A DNA stretch of 64,000 bases, taken from assembly GCF_034931125.1 (NCBI RefSeq), contig NZ_JAYGHM010000034.1, positions 1 through 64,000 on the forward strand, read 5' to 3'. The notes under the pieces are model-generated. The model saw only the letters and a list, made by a program, of their open reading frames with translations. It did not search any database and had not been told where the DNA came from. The DNA comes from Rivularia sp034931125 (GTDB taxonomy: Bacteria > Cyanobacteriota > Cyanobacteriia > Cyanobacteriales > Nostocaceae). Below, piece by piece: positions 25,936-35,042 of this stretch; position 1 is the stretch's first letter; each line of letters opens with the position of its first letter. The position numbers were made by a program, and so were the translations under genes.

Positions 25936-27423
25936 TTACCCATTACCAATTCCCAATTCCCCATCTATTTGATAAACCTGGTGTCCTCGGATTTCTACAC
26001 GGTTATCTTCAAGACATTTTTGCCAGCCGTCATAAGTACCAATGTCACTGGGATTTTCATATAATCCTAATTCCACTTCTTGTTGGGTAAGTTGGACAAA
26101 TTCTTCGTACTGTGGATATTTGGGATTTACGAATGTTTCTTTACGATGCAATATAGGCGGGTTTTTCCTTTTGGAGTAGTCACCGCGAGCGATTCTGAAT
26201 GTTTTTAAGTCGATTACTATGCTGGCTTTTAATACTGGATGAGCATCGGTGTCAAAGTCGGGGTAATACAGGTAAGATATTCGCGGTTGGTCAATGTGAA
26301 GCTTGACGATTGTTGTTTCTTCAGGTCGTCCAAATACACGACTAGCACAGCCTTCGTAGATTCGCAGCAATGGTTCTAATTCCCCAAGGGCTGTAATGTG
26401 GACGTAAAGAGCCGCTGGGGTACATTTACCAACTTTGCTTTTTTTGCAGGCTGCTTTGATAATTTGAGATTGCCCTAAACTAAATAATTTTTGGTCGGCT
26501 ACTTCACAAGCATCGCGATATGTCCCGAAAAAAGCTTTGATGTCGTAGCGGATTTTTTCAGGTAGCTCTGAGAATCTGGGACGTTCTTCCTCAAACTGCA
26601 CTAAAGCAAGATAAACTTGGATATCCAAAGAACGACGGTAGGCGATCGCTTCCCATTCGGCTTCATCTGTTGCTTGCAATATCACTTTGAAAGCCCGACG
26701 AATACTGGCAAATTCTAGCAGTATCTTTTCTTCAACTTCTGGCTCTAATTCTCCTGGAACTGGTAGCCTACCGCGTTTTGTATAAAATTTAATCAGTGGC
26801 TTCAATTCGTGTTTGCAGTCTTCGTATTTCTTAGTAGCAAGACGAATTCTCGGTGCAATTACCCCCGAACGATACCATTCGACGCGAAAGTTCTCTTTTT
26901 CTTCTTCATCGCGAAACACAAAGTAAATGCCTAGCGCTACGGGTACGGCATCAACTTCTAAGCTACCATCAATGTATTTTTTAAGTTCTCCTTGTTCGTA
27001 ATATTTTTGGAAGGTATTGCGGCTAGTTACAACACCATCTCCATAAGCTACTTGATTTTTGCTGCTAATAGAACTTACCAATACTTGAGCGGCAACTATT
27101 AATACCTTGCTAGTTAATTTCCACGCCTTTTGAAGACTTTCAAGACGTTCTTCGGTATCCTCAATAACATTAAGAACATACCCAAGATTAACTACATCAG
27201 CAGAAACCAAAGGTGCGTCAGGTTTATAATAAGGGTCCCAACCCGCACTTTCGACTTCCATACTTGTCAATCTTTCTAAATCACCACCATGTCCGCATCC
27301 ATAATCAAAGAACGTGGTCTTCGTGTTGATGATTTCAAATTCCACCGCTAATCTTATCGGACGGGACAAGTCTGTACGGAAAATAGCTGCTCTGTGACGT
27401 TCAATTGCTAAATCTTCCAACAT
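25936..27423 (-). CDS. DNA phosphorothioation-associated putative methyltransferase
   Basis: About 495 aa from the ATG at 27423 (MLEDLAIERHRAAIFRTDLS); the seven codons upstream add MQIGICL and are not needed. A class I methyltransferase core is at the N-terminus, with the SAM-binding motif TTFFDYGCGHGGDLERL at about residues 35-50. A long C-terminal region follows. I recognise the family as the methyltransferase that accompanies dnd gene clusters (TIGR04096-like). Its target is unknown; DNA is presumed. The last residues (GELGIGNG) are encoded by STRR octamers. It lies downstream of dndE on the same strand, separated by an STRR array and an assembly gap. Confidence 0.8.
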   Translation of the reverse strand: MLEDLAIERHRAAIFRTDLSRPIRLAVEFEIINTKTTFFDYGCGHGGDLERLTSMEVESAGWDPYYKPDAPLVSADVVNLGYVLNVIEDTEERLESLQKAWKLTSKVLIVAAQVLVSSISSKNQVAYGDGVVTSRNTFQKYYEQGELKKYIDGSLEVDAVPVALGIYFVFRDEEEKENFRVEWYRSGVIAPRIRLATKKYEDCKHELKPLIKFYTKRGRLPVPGELEPEVEEKILLEFASIRRAFKVILQATDEAEWEAIAYRRSLDIQVYLALVQFEEERPRFSELPEKIRYDIKAFFGTYRDACEVADQKLFSLGQSQIIKAACKKSKVGKCTPAALYVHITALGELEPLLRIYEGCASRVFGRPEETTIVKLHIDQPRISYLYYPDFDTDAHPVLKASIVIDLKTFRIARGDYSKRKNPPILHRKETFVNPKYPQYEEFVQLTQQEVELGLYENPSDIGTYDGWQKCLEDNRVEIRGHQVYQIDGELGIGNG

Positions 27424-27463
27424 AAGACAAATCCCAATTTGCAATTGGCAATTATTATCTCAT

Positions 27464-27785
27464 AGAAGAGGGAGTAGGGAGTAGGGAGTAGGGAGTNNNN
27501 NNNNNNNNNNNNNNNNNNNNNNNNNNNNNNNNNNNNNNNNNNNNNNNNNNNNNNNNNNNNNNNNNNNNNNNNNNNNNNNNNNNNNNNNNNNNNNNNNNNN
27601 NNNNNNNNNNNNNNNNNNNNNNNNNNNNNNNNTAGGGAGTAGGCAGTAGGGAGTAGGCAGTAGGGAGTAGGGAGTAGGGAGTAGGCAGTAGGGAGTAGGC
27701 AGTAGGGAGTAGGCAGTAGGGAGTAGGGAGTAGGGAGTAGGGAGTAGGCAGTAGGGAGTAGGGAGTAGGGAGTAGGGAGTTAATA
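27464..27785. repeat. Large STRR array (tagggag/taggcag)n with assembly gap inside
   Basis: A tandem array of heptamers alternating tagggag and taggcag covers the whole 27464-27785 region apart from the N run. At least 27 units are visible on the two sides of the gap; the real copy number is unknown. It lies between the methyltransferase and dndE genes. Confidence 0.9.
27497..27632. other. Assembly gap (N run) inside STRR array
   Basis: 136 undetermined bases with the same heptamer on both sides, so the gap is almost certainly more of the array and its length is an estimate. Confidence 0.95.
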
Positions 27786-27847
27786 AATTTTAGATTTTAA
27801 ATTTTGGATTTTAGATTGAGCATAAAGAATTATCGGTTAGGAGTTAT

Positions 27848-27908
27848 TCTCCCCATCTCCCCATCTCCCCATCTCCCCATCTCCCCATCTCCCCATCTCC
27901 CCATCTCC
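27848..27908. repeat. STRR array (ccccatct)n next to the dndE stop
   Basis: Seven to eight octamers ccccatct end a few bases before the dndE stop codon. The same octamer appears at 15176, 47700-47795 (other strand) and 61566-61625. Confidence 0.85.
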
Positions 27909-27913
27909 CTACT

Positions 27914-28294
27914 CTAGCTAGCTAATTCAATCAAATCTTCAATTTTCTTGATATTTGGATCGGCTGCTAAGTAGCCGATACCGCGATGTAAATGTAGGCG
28001 AAATTGGGTGATGAGTGTTTCTTTATCGGTTTCCAAACCATCGTTATGACAGCGCTGTTTGAGTGCTAAAAGCAAGATATCGGACATTTCCCCGCCAAAT
28101 ACTCGCCATGTTAATTCGACGTTACTATCTTGGGGTATCGGTACGGGAGAAGGAATCGTTTTTTCAGAAAGAGAGCGACAAAAAGCCCAGCGACAAAGGA
28201 TGTTCCACTGGTCAATTTTGGTAAAGCGTCTCAATTTCAAAAGTTGGTCTTTAGCTGTCTGGGATAAGCGGATGCGTTCGATTGGTGATTCCAT
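27914..28294 (-). CDS. dndE: DNA sulfur modification protein DndE
   Basis: A 126-aa protein matching DndE, the small subunit of the DndCDE phosphorothioation complex, which binds nicked DNA. The N-terminus IERIRLSQTAKDQLLKLRRF has the typical helical, basic start. Further conserved-looking parts are WNILCRWAFCRSL, GGEMSDILLLALKQRC and FRLHLHRGIGYLA. It is last in the dndC-dndD-dndE order on the minus strand, as in other clusters. The spacer to dndD is about 265 bp of STRR DNA, unusually long for a co-translated complex. Confidence 0.88.
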   Translation of the reverse strand: MESPIERIRLSQTAKDQLLKLRRFTKIDQWNILCRWAFCRSLSEKTIPSPVPIPQDSNVELTWRVFGGEMSDILLLALKQRCHNDGLETDKETLITQFRLHLHRGIGYLAADPNIKKIEDLIELAS

Positions 28295-28302
28295 GATTTA
28301 GA

Positions 28303-28558
28303 AATGGTAATTGGTAATTGGTAATTGTTAATTGGTAATTGGGGATTGGGTATGGGGAATAATGAATTATGGTAGTGCGACCATCTTGGTCGCTATTCTC
28401 AACATCTGTTGTTAAAATCCAAAATTATTTAACTCCTAACTCCTAACTCTCATCTTCCCATGCCCAATTACCCATTACCCATTACCCATTACCCATTACC
28501 CATTACCCATTACCTATTACCCATTACCCATTACCAATTACCTATTACCTATTACCTA
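28303..28558. repeat. STRR arrays (ggtaatt)n and (cccatta)n between dndE and dndD
   Basis: Heptamers ggtaatt at 28306-28345 and cccatta/cctatta at 28461-28558 flank a gcgaccatcttggtcgc hairpin (28377-28393). No gene is present. Confidence 0.85.
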
Positions 28559-30544
28559 TTACCAAAAATATCCCGATTCTACTGTTGTTTGACGTGTTTC
28601 TTGGGAGTATTTGAGGATGTATTCGCGAGCGATCGCTTCGTTTTTTCGCAGGGTTTTTACTTCTTTTTCTGCGATTTCGGTGTCGGTGGAAAGTAATATT
28701 ACTTGATGGGATGCTGAGGGAAAGTATCTTTCTATTAAGTTGCTGCGGTGGGATGAGTCTAAACGTCCGAGGGGGGTATCGATCGCCACAGGTAAGCGAT
28801 GTCCGGATACTCGCGCTAGTCCCCACAAAAAGGCGATCGCTAAAAGTTGTTTTTCTCCTGCTGATAAACGATGTTTGTCAACTTGTTTGGAGTTTAAGTC
28901 GTATAGGGAAAGGCTGAAGGTGTCGGTGTCGATGACGATGCGGTGTACTAAGTCGGATTTGTGGAGCAGGTAACGGAAGCATTCTGTAACTTCGTTTTCT
29001 AGTTTGTTGAGTTTGCGTAAAGTAAGTCGTTCGCGAAATAGTTTGAGGGTTTCTTGGACTCTTATTGACGCATCTATAATATTTTCTTTACTGTTACGTT
29101 CGATGGCTTGGATGCTATATTCTGTTAAATCTTTTTTTAATTTATCAATTTCTGTTTGGAGTTCTATTAAGCGACGATTTACTGTTTCACAACTACTTTT
29201 AATATCGCTAACTTTATCTTGGGCTTGTTTAACTAATTCTACTAATTTTTGATAATCTTCTGGTGCTGCTGCTGCCTGTATTTGTCTTTCTAAGGTAATA
29301 ATCTCTTCTGCTTTATTTTTAAACTGTTCTAATTGCTGTTTAGCTGTATTTTTAGCAGTTTTTAAGTAGTAAAGAATATTGCCTAGTTGACTCAAGCTTT
29401 CCGCATCTGCTAGCAACCAAGTTGATTCTTTTAACGATACATTTATATTTTCTACATCTTCTGCTAAAAATGCTTTGATTTGAGCAAATTTATCTTCGGC
29501 AATATCTATTTTATTAATTAAACTTAGTAAGCGTTCATCTCGTTCGAGCAATACATCTCGCGCTATTTGCTGCTGTTGAATTTTTAATTCTGCTTCTCCC
29601 CGTTGTTGAGCTTGATTTAGCAGTGGTTCTATTAATGTTAATGGTAAAACACCCGCTGCCAATTCACACATTTCCTGACGAGTGTTTTCTAATTCGGTAT
29701 TTTTAGCAATTTTTTGTTTATCTAATTGACTGCTTTCTGAAGCAATTTTTCCACCTTCGCTAAGAAATCGATCAAAAGCTTCCTGTTGATTTTTTTCTGC
29801 TTGTTTTAAAAATTCTAATTCTTGCTTCTCTACTTCTTTCGCTTCCTCATATTCTTCCTGGAGATTCTTAAGACTATTTTCGATTTCTTCTAAATTAGCT
29901 AATTCTTTGCTATCCGCAATTTCCTTACGTTTACGATTGGCTAATATCTCTAAATCAACTGTCAAACGTTCCGCTAATTCTAATCCTAAAAGAGCGCGAA
30001 TTGCTTCAACGACAACAATTGGCGGTTGTTCTTGTTCTGCTAATTCTTTAACCTGTTCCCCATCAAATAAAAATAAGTTTGAAATTCCGACCGGGAGCAG
30101 ATTTTCAATATATTCATCCCAAATACCAACTAACCCAGTATCCAGCCATTCATCATTTTCACGAATATCTAAAATACCTAAATGGTCTTTACCATCTTTA
30201 GGATTTTTTTCCCAAGTTCTTACTATACGATATCTAACAGGTTTATCGTTTTCGATATGTTCAAAAGCTAATTCAATGCGAGTTTTTTCTGTAGGTGATT
30301 TATGAGTATTTATGCATTGATTAAGAAAGTCATTATAGCTTAAAGTTCCGCGAGTCGAACATTGAGCGCGATGTCCATAAAGTGCCAGACGAATCGCATC
30401 CATAAAAGTAGTTTTTCCCCCACCATTCATTCCACCTAAAAGAATAATTGGACGAGGATTCTCAGCGTTATCTGGCTCCAGATTTACTACCTGACGACCG
30501 CAATAAGGACCAAAGTTTTCTAAAATAAGTTCGAGGAATATCAT
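28559..30544 (-). CDS. dndD: DNA sulfur modification protein DndD (SMC-like ATPase)
   Basis: 661 aa from the ATG at 30544 (MIFLELILENFGPYCGRQVV). A longer frame adds 21 residues encoded by STRR DNA and is rejected. Walker A GMNGGGKTT is at 38-46, followed by a long coiled-coil middle (residues about 210-530). LSAGEKQ is at 560-566, with Walker B and D-loop LPVAIDTPLGRLDSSHR. The segment LFLFDGEQVKELAEQ is typical of DndD. DndD is the ATPase of the phosphorothioation complex and is thought to sense or open DNA for sulfur insertion by DndC. It lies between dndC and dndE on one strand. Confidence 0.92.
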   Translation of the reverse strand: MIFLELILENFGPYCGRQVVNLEPDNAENPRPIILLGGMNGGGKTTFMDAIRLALYGHRAQCSTRGTLSYNDFLNQCINTHKSPTEKTRIELAFEHIENDKPVRYRIVRTWEKNPKDGKDHLGILDIRENDEWLDTGLVGIWDEYIENLLPVGISNLFLFDGEQVKELAEQEQPPIVVVEAIRALLGLELAERLTVDLEILANRKRKEIADSKELANLEEIENSLKNLQEEYEEAKEVEKQELEFLKQAEKNQQEAFDRFLSEGGKIASESSQLDKQKIAKNTELENTRQEMCELAAGVLPLTLIEPLLNQAQQRGEAELKIQQQQIARDVLLERDERLLSLINKIDIAEDKFAQIKAFLAEDVENINVSLKESTWLLADAESLSQLGNILYYLKTAKNTAKQQLEQFKNKAEEIITLERQIQAAAAPEDYQKLVELVKQAQDKVSDIKSSCETVNRRLIELQTEIDKLKKDLTEYSIQAIERNSKENIIDASIRVQETLKLFRERLTLRKLNKLENEVTECFRYLLHKSDLVHRIVIDTDTFSLSLYDLNSKQVDKHRLSAGEKQLLAIAFLWGLARVSGHRLPVAIDTPLGRLDSSHRSNLIERYFPSASHQVILLSTDTEIAEKEVKTLRKNEAIAREYILKYSQETRQTTVESGYFW

Positions 30545-30660
30545 ACTATGAAAATGGGCATTGGGCGTGGGGAATTGGGCATGGGGGATGGGGAGACAAG
30601 GGGACAAGGAAATAATCCAGAATCTAAAATTATTAATTCTTAACTCCTAATTCCTAACTC
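30545..30660. repeat. STRR spacer between dndD and dndC
   Basis: It contains gggcattggg/gggcatggggg runs, aggggacaagg, and (taactcc)n heptamers ending just before the dndC stop. About 120 bp, no gene. Confidence 0.8.
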
Positions 30661-30664
30661 CTAA

Positions 30665-32275
30665 CTATTCAATGTCTGACTCTTTTTTCTTAAACTTCCT
30701 CGCAGCCCAACTTTTTGGGTTTTCGATTACTTTATCGGTTGTAACATCGCCTAAAGTCAACTGTTTTACTTTATCAATATTACCTTCACCAGCAGCATTT
30801 TTTAAGTCGCGTTTGAAGTGAGCATTTTTAATTGCGTCTTCTGGACTTCGCGAACTCGTTTCAAAACACTTTGCTAATGCATCATATATTCCTATTCTTC
30901 GGGTTTTTTTGCGATATTGACGCTCGGTATCTAACAGTTTAGCCATCAATTCTAATTGCATCGGGTCGTTTTCGCAGATTTCTTCTAATACAGTCCATTC
31001 ATCGCTACCGAGCAAACTGTAACCAGCACCGGGACGGGGGTCAATAAATTCTTCGTCTGTCACTTCTTGATAAATCCGGGGTAAACTATCATCAAATTCG
31101 TGTCTTTCTTCTAACCAAATACGGCGGATTTCGCTTAGTTCTTCTATGGTAATTAGCGTGATGTCGCGCATATTTTCTGGTGCTGTACGACGCAGTTCTT
31201 CCTGCATTTGCAACAGTTCTCTTAACCAGTCTTCTCTTGCTTCTTTGATGTATGGTCCTGGAATTGGCTCGATAGATATTTCTTCGTCAGGTATATTACG
31301 TTCGTACAGTTGAACATTGCCATTTCTACGTCGAAAATCTCGTCTTTCGCGATTTTCTCCCGCGTCTAATTTCTTGCGAAAATCGAGCAGTGGTTGCAAC
31401 CATTCTTTTTCTTCATCATTTTGAATCATCGCTGAGAGCGATTTATCTTCAGTCACTAAAGTACAAACCCAGCAACCAAAACGAGAACTACCGCAACTCG
31501 GTGTAGATGTATCGACAACTAAGGGACATTCGTTATCCGCTGTCGCACCTCTATACATGGAGAATAAGTCTTTGTTACTGAATCCCCAAGGATTATCCCA
31601 CTGCATTAAATACATCCAAACTTCATCAGTTCGCCAATCTTCTATGGGACTATAAACTAAAGAATTTGGCAAATTCATGTTAGGACTAAGACGTTCTCTG
31701 ACGCGCTTTTTTTCCCATTCTTTCATTCTACCTGCACGTACTGAACTTTCGGCTTTGCGAATTCCCAAGACGAGAATTGCTTCACCGTTGGTACGAATTA
31801 CGTCGCAAATAAATCTGTTAGATGGACTTATTTTTAAACGTTGCGTACACCAGCGAAATTTTTGTTTTGGGGCTGGATAACCTTTACCAATAAAGCCTAC
31901 CCAGAAGGTTTCTTTGAGTTCTGGTTGAAGTAAATGGGCTTCAAACGGTAATTCTTTTTCTGCGGATGCAATTTTGATTTGCTGTAAAGATTTACGCACC
32001 CAAGCTGAAACGTAGGGATTTTCGACTAAGGTATCCGTAGTAATAACGTGTATTTTTTTTGTGCGTTTTTCTGGAGGAAGTGCCGCGATCGCACTCCAAA
32101 TCAGTTGCAATGTCGCGGTCGAATCTTTTCCCCCAGAATATCCCACTACCCACGGAATTTCATCCAAGCAGTATAATTCCTGAATTTCTTGACTCAGTTG
32201 CTCGATGTTCTCGACAAATTCCGGGACAGTCCGGGATTTTTGGCTTTTGCTTTCTGATTCTTTGGCGATCGTCAT
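30665..32275 (-). CDS. dndC: DNA sulfur modification protein DndC (PAPS reductase-like)
   Basis: A 536-aa protein. The ATP-pyrophosphatase loop SGGKDS is at 47-52, in VVGYSGGKDSTATLQLIW. RWCTQRLKI is at 141-149. Four cysteines that probably hold an iron-sulfur cluster are at 250, 261, 268 and 271 (CPLV...SCGSSRFGCWVC). DndC activates the DNA backbone phosphate with ATP and brings in sulfur delivered by a cysteine desulfurase. No dndA is present, so a housekeeping IscS must supply sulfur. It is the first gene of the minus-strand dndCDE set and is divergent from dndB. Confidence 0.93.
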   Translation of the reverse strand: MTIAKESESKSQKSRTVPEFVENIEQLSQEIQELYCLDEIPWVVGYSGGKDSTATLQLIWSAIAALPPEKRTKKIHVITTDTLVENPYVSAWVRKSLQQIKIASAEKELPFEAHLLQPELKETFWVGFIGKGYPAPKQKFRWCTQRLKISPSNRFICDVIRTNGEAILVLGIRKAESSVRAGRMKEWEKKRVRERLSPNMNLPNSLVYSPIEDWRTDEVWMYLMQWDNPWGFSNKDLFSMYRGATADNECPLVVDTSTPSCGSSRFGCWVCTLVTEDKSLSAMIQNDEEKEWLQPLLDFRKKLDAGENRERRDFRRRNGNVQLYERNIPDEEISIEPIPGPYIKEAREDWLRELLQMQEELRRTAPENMRDITLITIEELSEIRRIWLEERHEFDDSLPRIYQEVTDEEFIDPRPGAGYSLLGSDEWTVLEEICENDPMQLELMAKLLDTERQYRKKTRRIGIYDALAKCFETSSRSPEDAIKNAHFKRDLKNAAGEGNIDKVKQLTLGDVTTDKVIENPKSWAARKFKKKESDIE

Positions 32276-32487
32276 TCGATTTTAGATTTTGGATTTTAGA
32301 TTTTGGATTTGCCGCGATCATCAATTGCTAGATGTTGCTAGATAAAATTAAAAAATATTTATATAAAGGCAAAAACTAGTATTACATAATTTTGTACCAC
32401 TAATCAGTTTTTAAAAACTTATTTTACAATGTTGCATTTTTATATATAGTATTTGGATGTCAAGATTTTGATTTTTTAAGATTTATA
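32276..32487. promoter_or_regulatory. Divergent dndB/dndC promoter region with a 14-bp palindrome
   Basis: 212 bp between two start codons facing away from each other. It contains (ttggattttagat)n repeats near dndC and, in the middle, the perfect palindrome agtttttaaaaact (32406-32419). An AT-rich tatatatagtattt (32440-32455) upstream of dndB could include a -10 box. DndB proteins repress dnd genes in other bacteria, so the palindrome is a candidate operator. That link is inference. Confidence 0.4.
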
Positions 32488-34065
32488 ATGAAAAAGACTG
32501 TATCTGAATCAGCGGTAGCTATTACCAGTCAAGACCAAAAAAAGTTTTCTGCTTTATTAACCAAATATATCGGCGCAAACCAACAGTTATTAGTCCAAAA
32601 AACAGAGATGGGTGGAACTCAAGCTTATGTCGGTTCCGTCACTTTGGAATGGTTTGCAGGTCAGGTTCACTTTGCCTCTTTTTTACCCCTACTGCGAAAT
32701 AAATACAATCCCGATACTGATAATATCGAAATTGACGCTTCGAGTATAGATGACATTCAACAGCGTCCCTTGGATTGGTCGCGTCAAGCACCTTTAGTAC
32801 AGTATTTAGCCGCGAGAAAAAATCATAAGTTCCCTCCCGTATTAGCTGTAATTAGCCAGTCTTGGGTGGATAACTCTCAAGCATCTGAATGGGATAGCAA
32901 AGGACGAGCCACAAAGTCTACTACGGATTTTACAGCATTAGATGAAGATGGTAAATTCGGTTTACTTGATATTTCGGAAGAAAATGTAACTATTTATGCC
33001 TTAGATGGTCAGCATCGATTAATGGCCGTGCAGGGTTTAATGGAGATACTTAAAACTGGTAAATTACCGCGTTATAAGAAGGATAAAGCTGCTGCTAATA
33101 ACTTTATTACAGTTGACGATTTAACAGAAAAATACAGCGTTGCAGCCGAATATTTGCAACAATTACCTCAAGAAAAAATCGGTATAGAATTTATTTGTGC
33201 GGTGGCTCAAGGAGAAACCCGTGAGGAAGCAAGACGTAGAGTCAGGTCGATTTTTGTACACGTAAACTTGATGGCTGTACCTTTGAGTAAAGGACAGTTA
33301 GCACAGCTAAACGAAGATGATGGTTTTTCGATTGTGGCTCGCAAGATAGCAGTTAGTCATCCACTTTTAGAACAGCGTCAAGATCGGAATCCTCGCATTA
33401 ATTGGAATAGTGCGACAGTTGCAGCAAAATCTACAGTTTTGACAACTTTACAAGCTTTGAAAGAAATGTCAGAGCGTTATTTAGAACACAAGTATCCTCA
33501 CTGGAAACCCTTAGACAAAGGTTTGATTCCCATGCGACCGGAGGAAGAAGAATTAGAGGAAGCTACCGAAGATTTTCAGGAATTATTTGATAATTTAGCG
33601 AATTTACCAAGCTATAAATTGTTGGAATACGAAGACACCCCAATGTTTCGACGGTTTAGTTTTGAAAAAGATGGTGGAGAAGGAAATATTTTATTTCGTC
33701 CCATTGGTCAAATGGCTTTAGCGAAAGCTTTAGGTATATTAATATTTCAAAAAGGTTTTTCTAGCGAAGCAATATTTAAAAAGTTGAAACAATTTGATAA
33801 TCAAGGGGGTTTTAGTGGAATGGAATTTCCTAAATCTGCTTGGTATGGGGTTTTATATGATGCGAATCGCAAACGGGTATTAGTTGCGGGGAAAGAATTA
33901 GCAACGCGATTACTGGTTTATATTTTGGGTGGAGTAGAAGATAAAATGGAGCGTGCAGAATTAAGGAAAGATTTAGCCAAAGCGAGAACTTTTGAAGAGC
34001 AAACTGTAGATTTTAAAGGTAAATTTGTGGAGCCGAAGCAGGTGGGGTTGCCGGAAGTTTTGTGA
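32488..34065 (+). CDS. dndB: DNA sulfur modification protein DndB (DGQHR-domain regulator)
   Basis: 525 aa. The family motif DGQHR is at 173-177, in IYALDGQHRLMAVQGL. Further family segments are FICAVAQGETREEARRRVRSIFVHVN and PLSKGQLAQLNEDDG. DndB is not part of the catalytic complex; in studied bacteria it regulates the modification genes or tunes modification frequency. Here it is transcribed away from dndCDE, unlike the common collinear dndBCDE operon. The C-terminal third (GGVEDKMERAELRKDLAKARTFEE) is charged. This protein is longer than many DndB proteins of about 350-400 aa, because of additional residues in the second half. Confidence 0.88.
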   Translation: MKKTVSESAVAITSQDQKKFSALLTKYIGANQQLLVQKTEMGGTQAYVGSVTLEWFAGQVHFASFLPLLRNKYNPDTDNIEIDASSIDDIQQRPLDWSRQAPLVQYLAARKNHKFPPVLAVISQSWVDNSQASEWDSKGRATKSTTDFTALDEDGKFGLLDISEENVTIYALDGQHRLMAVQGLMEILKTGKLPRYKKDKAAANNFITVDDLTEKYSVAAEYLQQLPQEKIGIEFICAVAQGETREEARRRVRSIFVHVNLMAVPLSKGQLAQLNEDDGFSIVARKIAVSHPLLEQRQDRNPRINWNSATVAAKSTVLTTLQALKEMSERYLEHKYPHWKPLDKGLIPMRPEEEELEEATEDFQELFDNLANLPSYKLLEYEDTPMFRRFSFEKDGGEGNILFRPIGQMALAKALGILIFQKGFSSEAIFKKLKQFDNQGGFSGMEFPKSAWYGVLYDANRKRVLVAGKELATRLLVYILGGVEDKMERAELRKDLAKARTFEEQTVDFKGKFVEPKQVGLPEVL

Positions 34066-34094
34066 GGGTGGTTTTGTATTTATTTAATAATCTG

Positions 34095-34140
34095 GCGGTT
34101 GAAACCGCTGCTATACAGGCAAAGTCCACCTGCGTGGACT
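34095..34140. repeat. Two-hairpin repeat downstream of dndB
   Basis: gcggtt-ga-aaccgc (34095-34108) and agtccac-ctgc-gtggact (34123-34140). A related pair lies at 35493-35541. It lies between convergent dndB and the DUF2207 gene and may terminate both transcripts. Confidence 0.6.
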
Positions 34141-34202
34141 ATAAAACCTATAAAATATTGCTTACACCCGTGTTTGATTCTGGTGAATTTTGTGGAGTAG
34201 TT

Positions 34203-35042
34203 TTAACCACCATCACCACCACCTCCACCATCACCTCCTCCGTCACCTCCGTCACCTCCGTCACCTCCGTCACCTCCTCCGTTAAAGCTACCATCACCTT
34301 TATTACCGCCAAAAAGAATACAGCAGATTGCAATCATAATTAAAACATGATTAATGTTTGGAAAAGATGAACTCTCTGAATAAACATCAGATACATTCAA
34401 AATTCCTTTGGGAAAGGTAATTTGAACTTCTAATTCGGTTTGAGGAGCTAATTCTTCTTGTGCTGTGAATTGAATGGTTTTATCATCTATTTTTTTGGCT
34501 TCACTCGGTATACCAAAACTTTGATAGTCTAAAATTTGTCCTGCTAACTCTTCGGGGAAGCTTACAGTAACTCGACTTTTTTTAATTGAAGAACTTCTTT
34601 CTGAAAAAATCGCTTTCCAGTAAACTTGTAGATTATCTCCCGATTCATGCAATCCTCCAATGACTCGATATTTAATCACAAATGTATGACTTTCGGGTGG
34701 ATTGAGTGGATGTTCCCAGTTTATCCATAACTGATTATTTTCAATTCCCGTATTCGATGGAATAATTTGATTATTTTCGGAAACGGATACATCGGTAATT
34801 TCTTTGACTTTATCGAGAGGTATGTAGCGATAGCGTTGATTTGTGTGGTTGCTGGTAAATGTATATTTTTGAGTTTCGATAACTAACAGATCGCCGTTAT
34901 TTTGTACTGCAACATCAACGTTAATAAACTCCCAGAAAAATGGTGTTGTTTGAGCATTGAGATGATTTATAGAAACAGTCAAAGTTAAGAATAGAGCGCT
35001 AGCAAATAGAAGAAACCGTTGAATTAATTTTGTTAATTTCAT
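34203..35042 (-). CDS. DUF2207-type exported protein with Gly/Asp repeat tail
   Basis: 279 aa. A signal peptide (FLLFASALFLTLTVSINHLN, about 10-29) precedes a beta-rich domain with the DUF2207 pattern: VDVAVQNNGDLLVIETQKYTF, RYRYIPLDKVKEITDVSV, HTFVIKYRVIGGLHES and VTVSFPEEL. A membrane segment follows (HVLIMIAICCILFGG, about 232-246). After it, instead of the usual long second part, there is only a GGDGGDGGDGG-type tail made by repeated ggaggtgac-like codons. The function of the family is unknown. It lies inside the phosphorothioation island, facing dndB, and is probably unrelated cargo. Confidence 0.7.
   Translation of the reverse strand: MKLTKLIQRFLLFASALFLTLTVSINHLNAQTTPFFWEFINVDVAVQNNGDLLVIETQKYTFTSNHTNQRYRYIPLDKVKEITDVSVSENNQIIPSNTGIENNQLWINWEHPLNPPESHTFVIKYRVIGGLHESGDNLQVYWKAIFSERSSSIKKSRVTVSFPEELAGQILDYQSFGIPSEAKKIDDKTIQFTAQEELAPQTELEVQITFPKGILNVSDVYSESSSFPNINHVLIMIAICCILFGGNKGDGSFNGGGDGGDGGDGGDGGGDGGGGGDGG

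Noticed and set aside
27464..27785. Possible CRISPR array
   Set aside because: The unit is a 7-bp tandem repeat without spacers; there are no cas genes.
28459..28700. Frame encoding NYPLPITHYPLPITHY repeats
   Set aside because: It is a translation of the attaccc STRR, with no start context and overlapping dndD.
30545..30607. 21-residue extension of DndD (PCLPIPHAQFPTPNAHFHS)
   Set aside because: It is encoded by STRR-like DNA; the conserved DndD start MIFLELILENFGPY lies downstream.
34062..34343. 93-codon Thr/Ser-rich forward frame after dndB
   Set aside because: It is the antisense reading of the Gly/Asp repeat tail of the DUF2207 gene.
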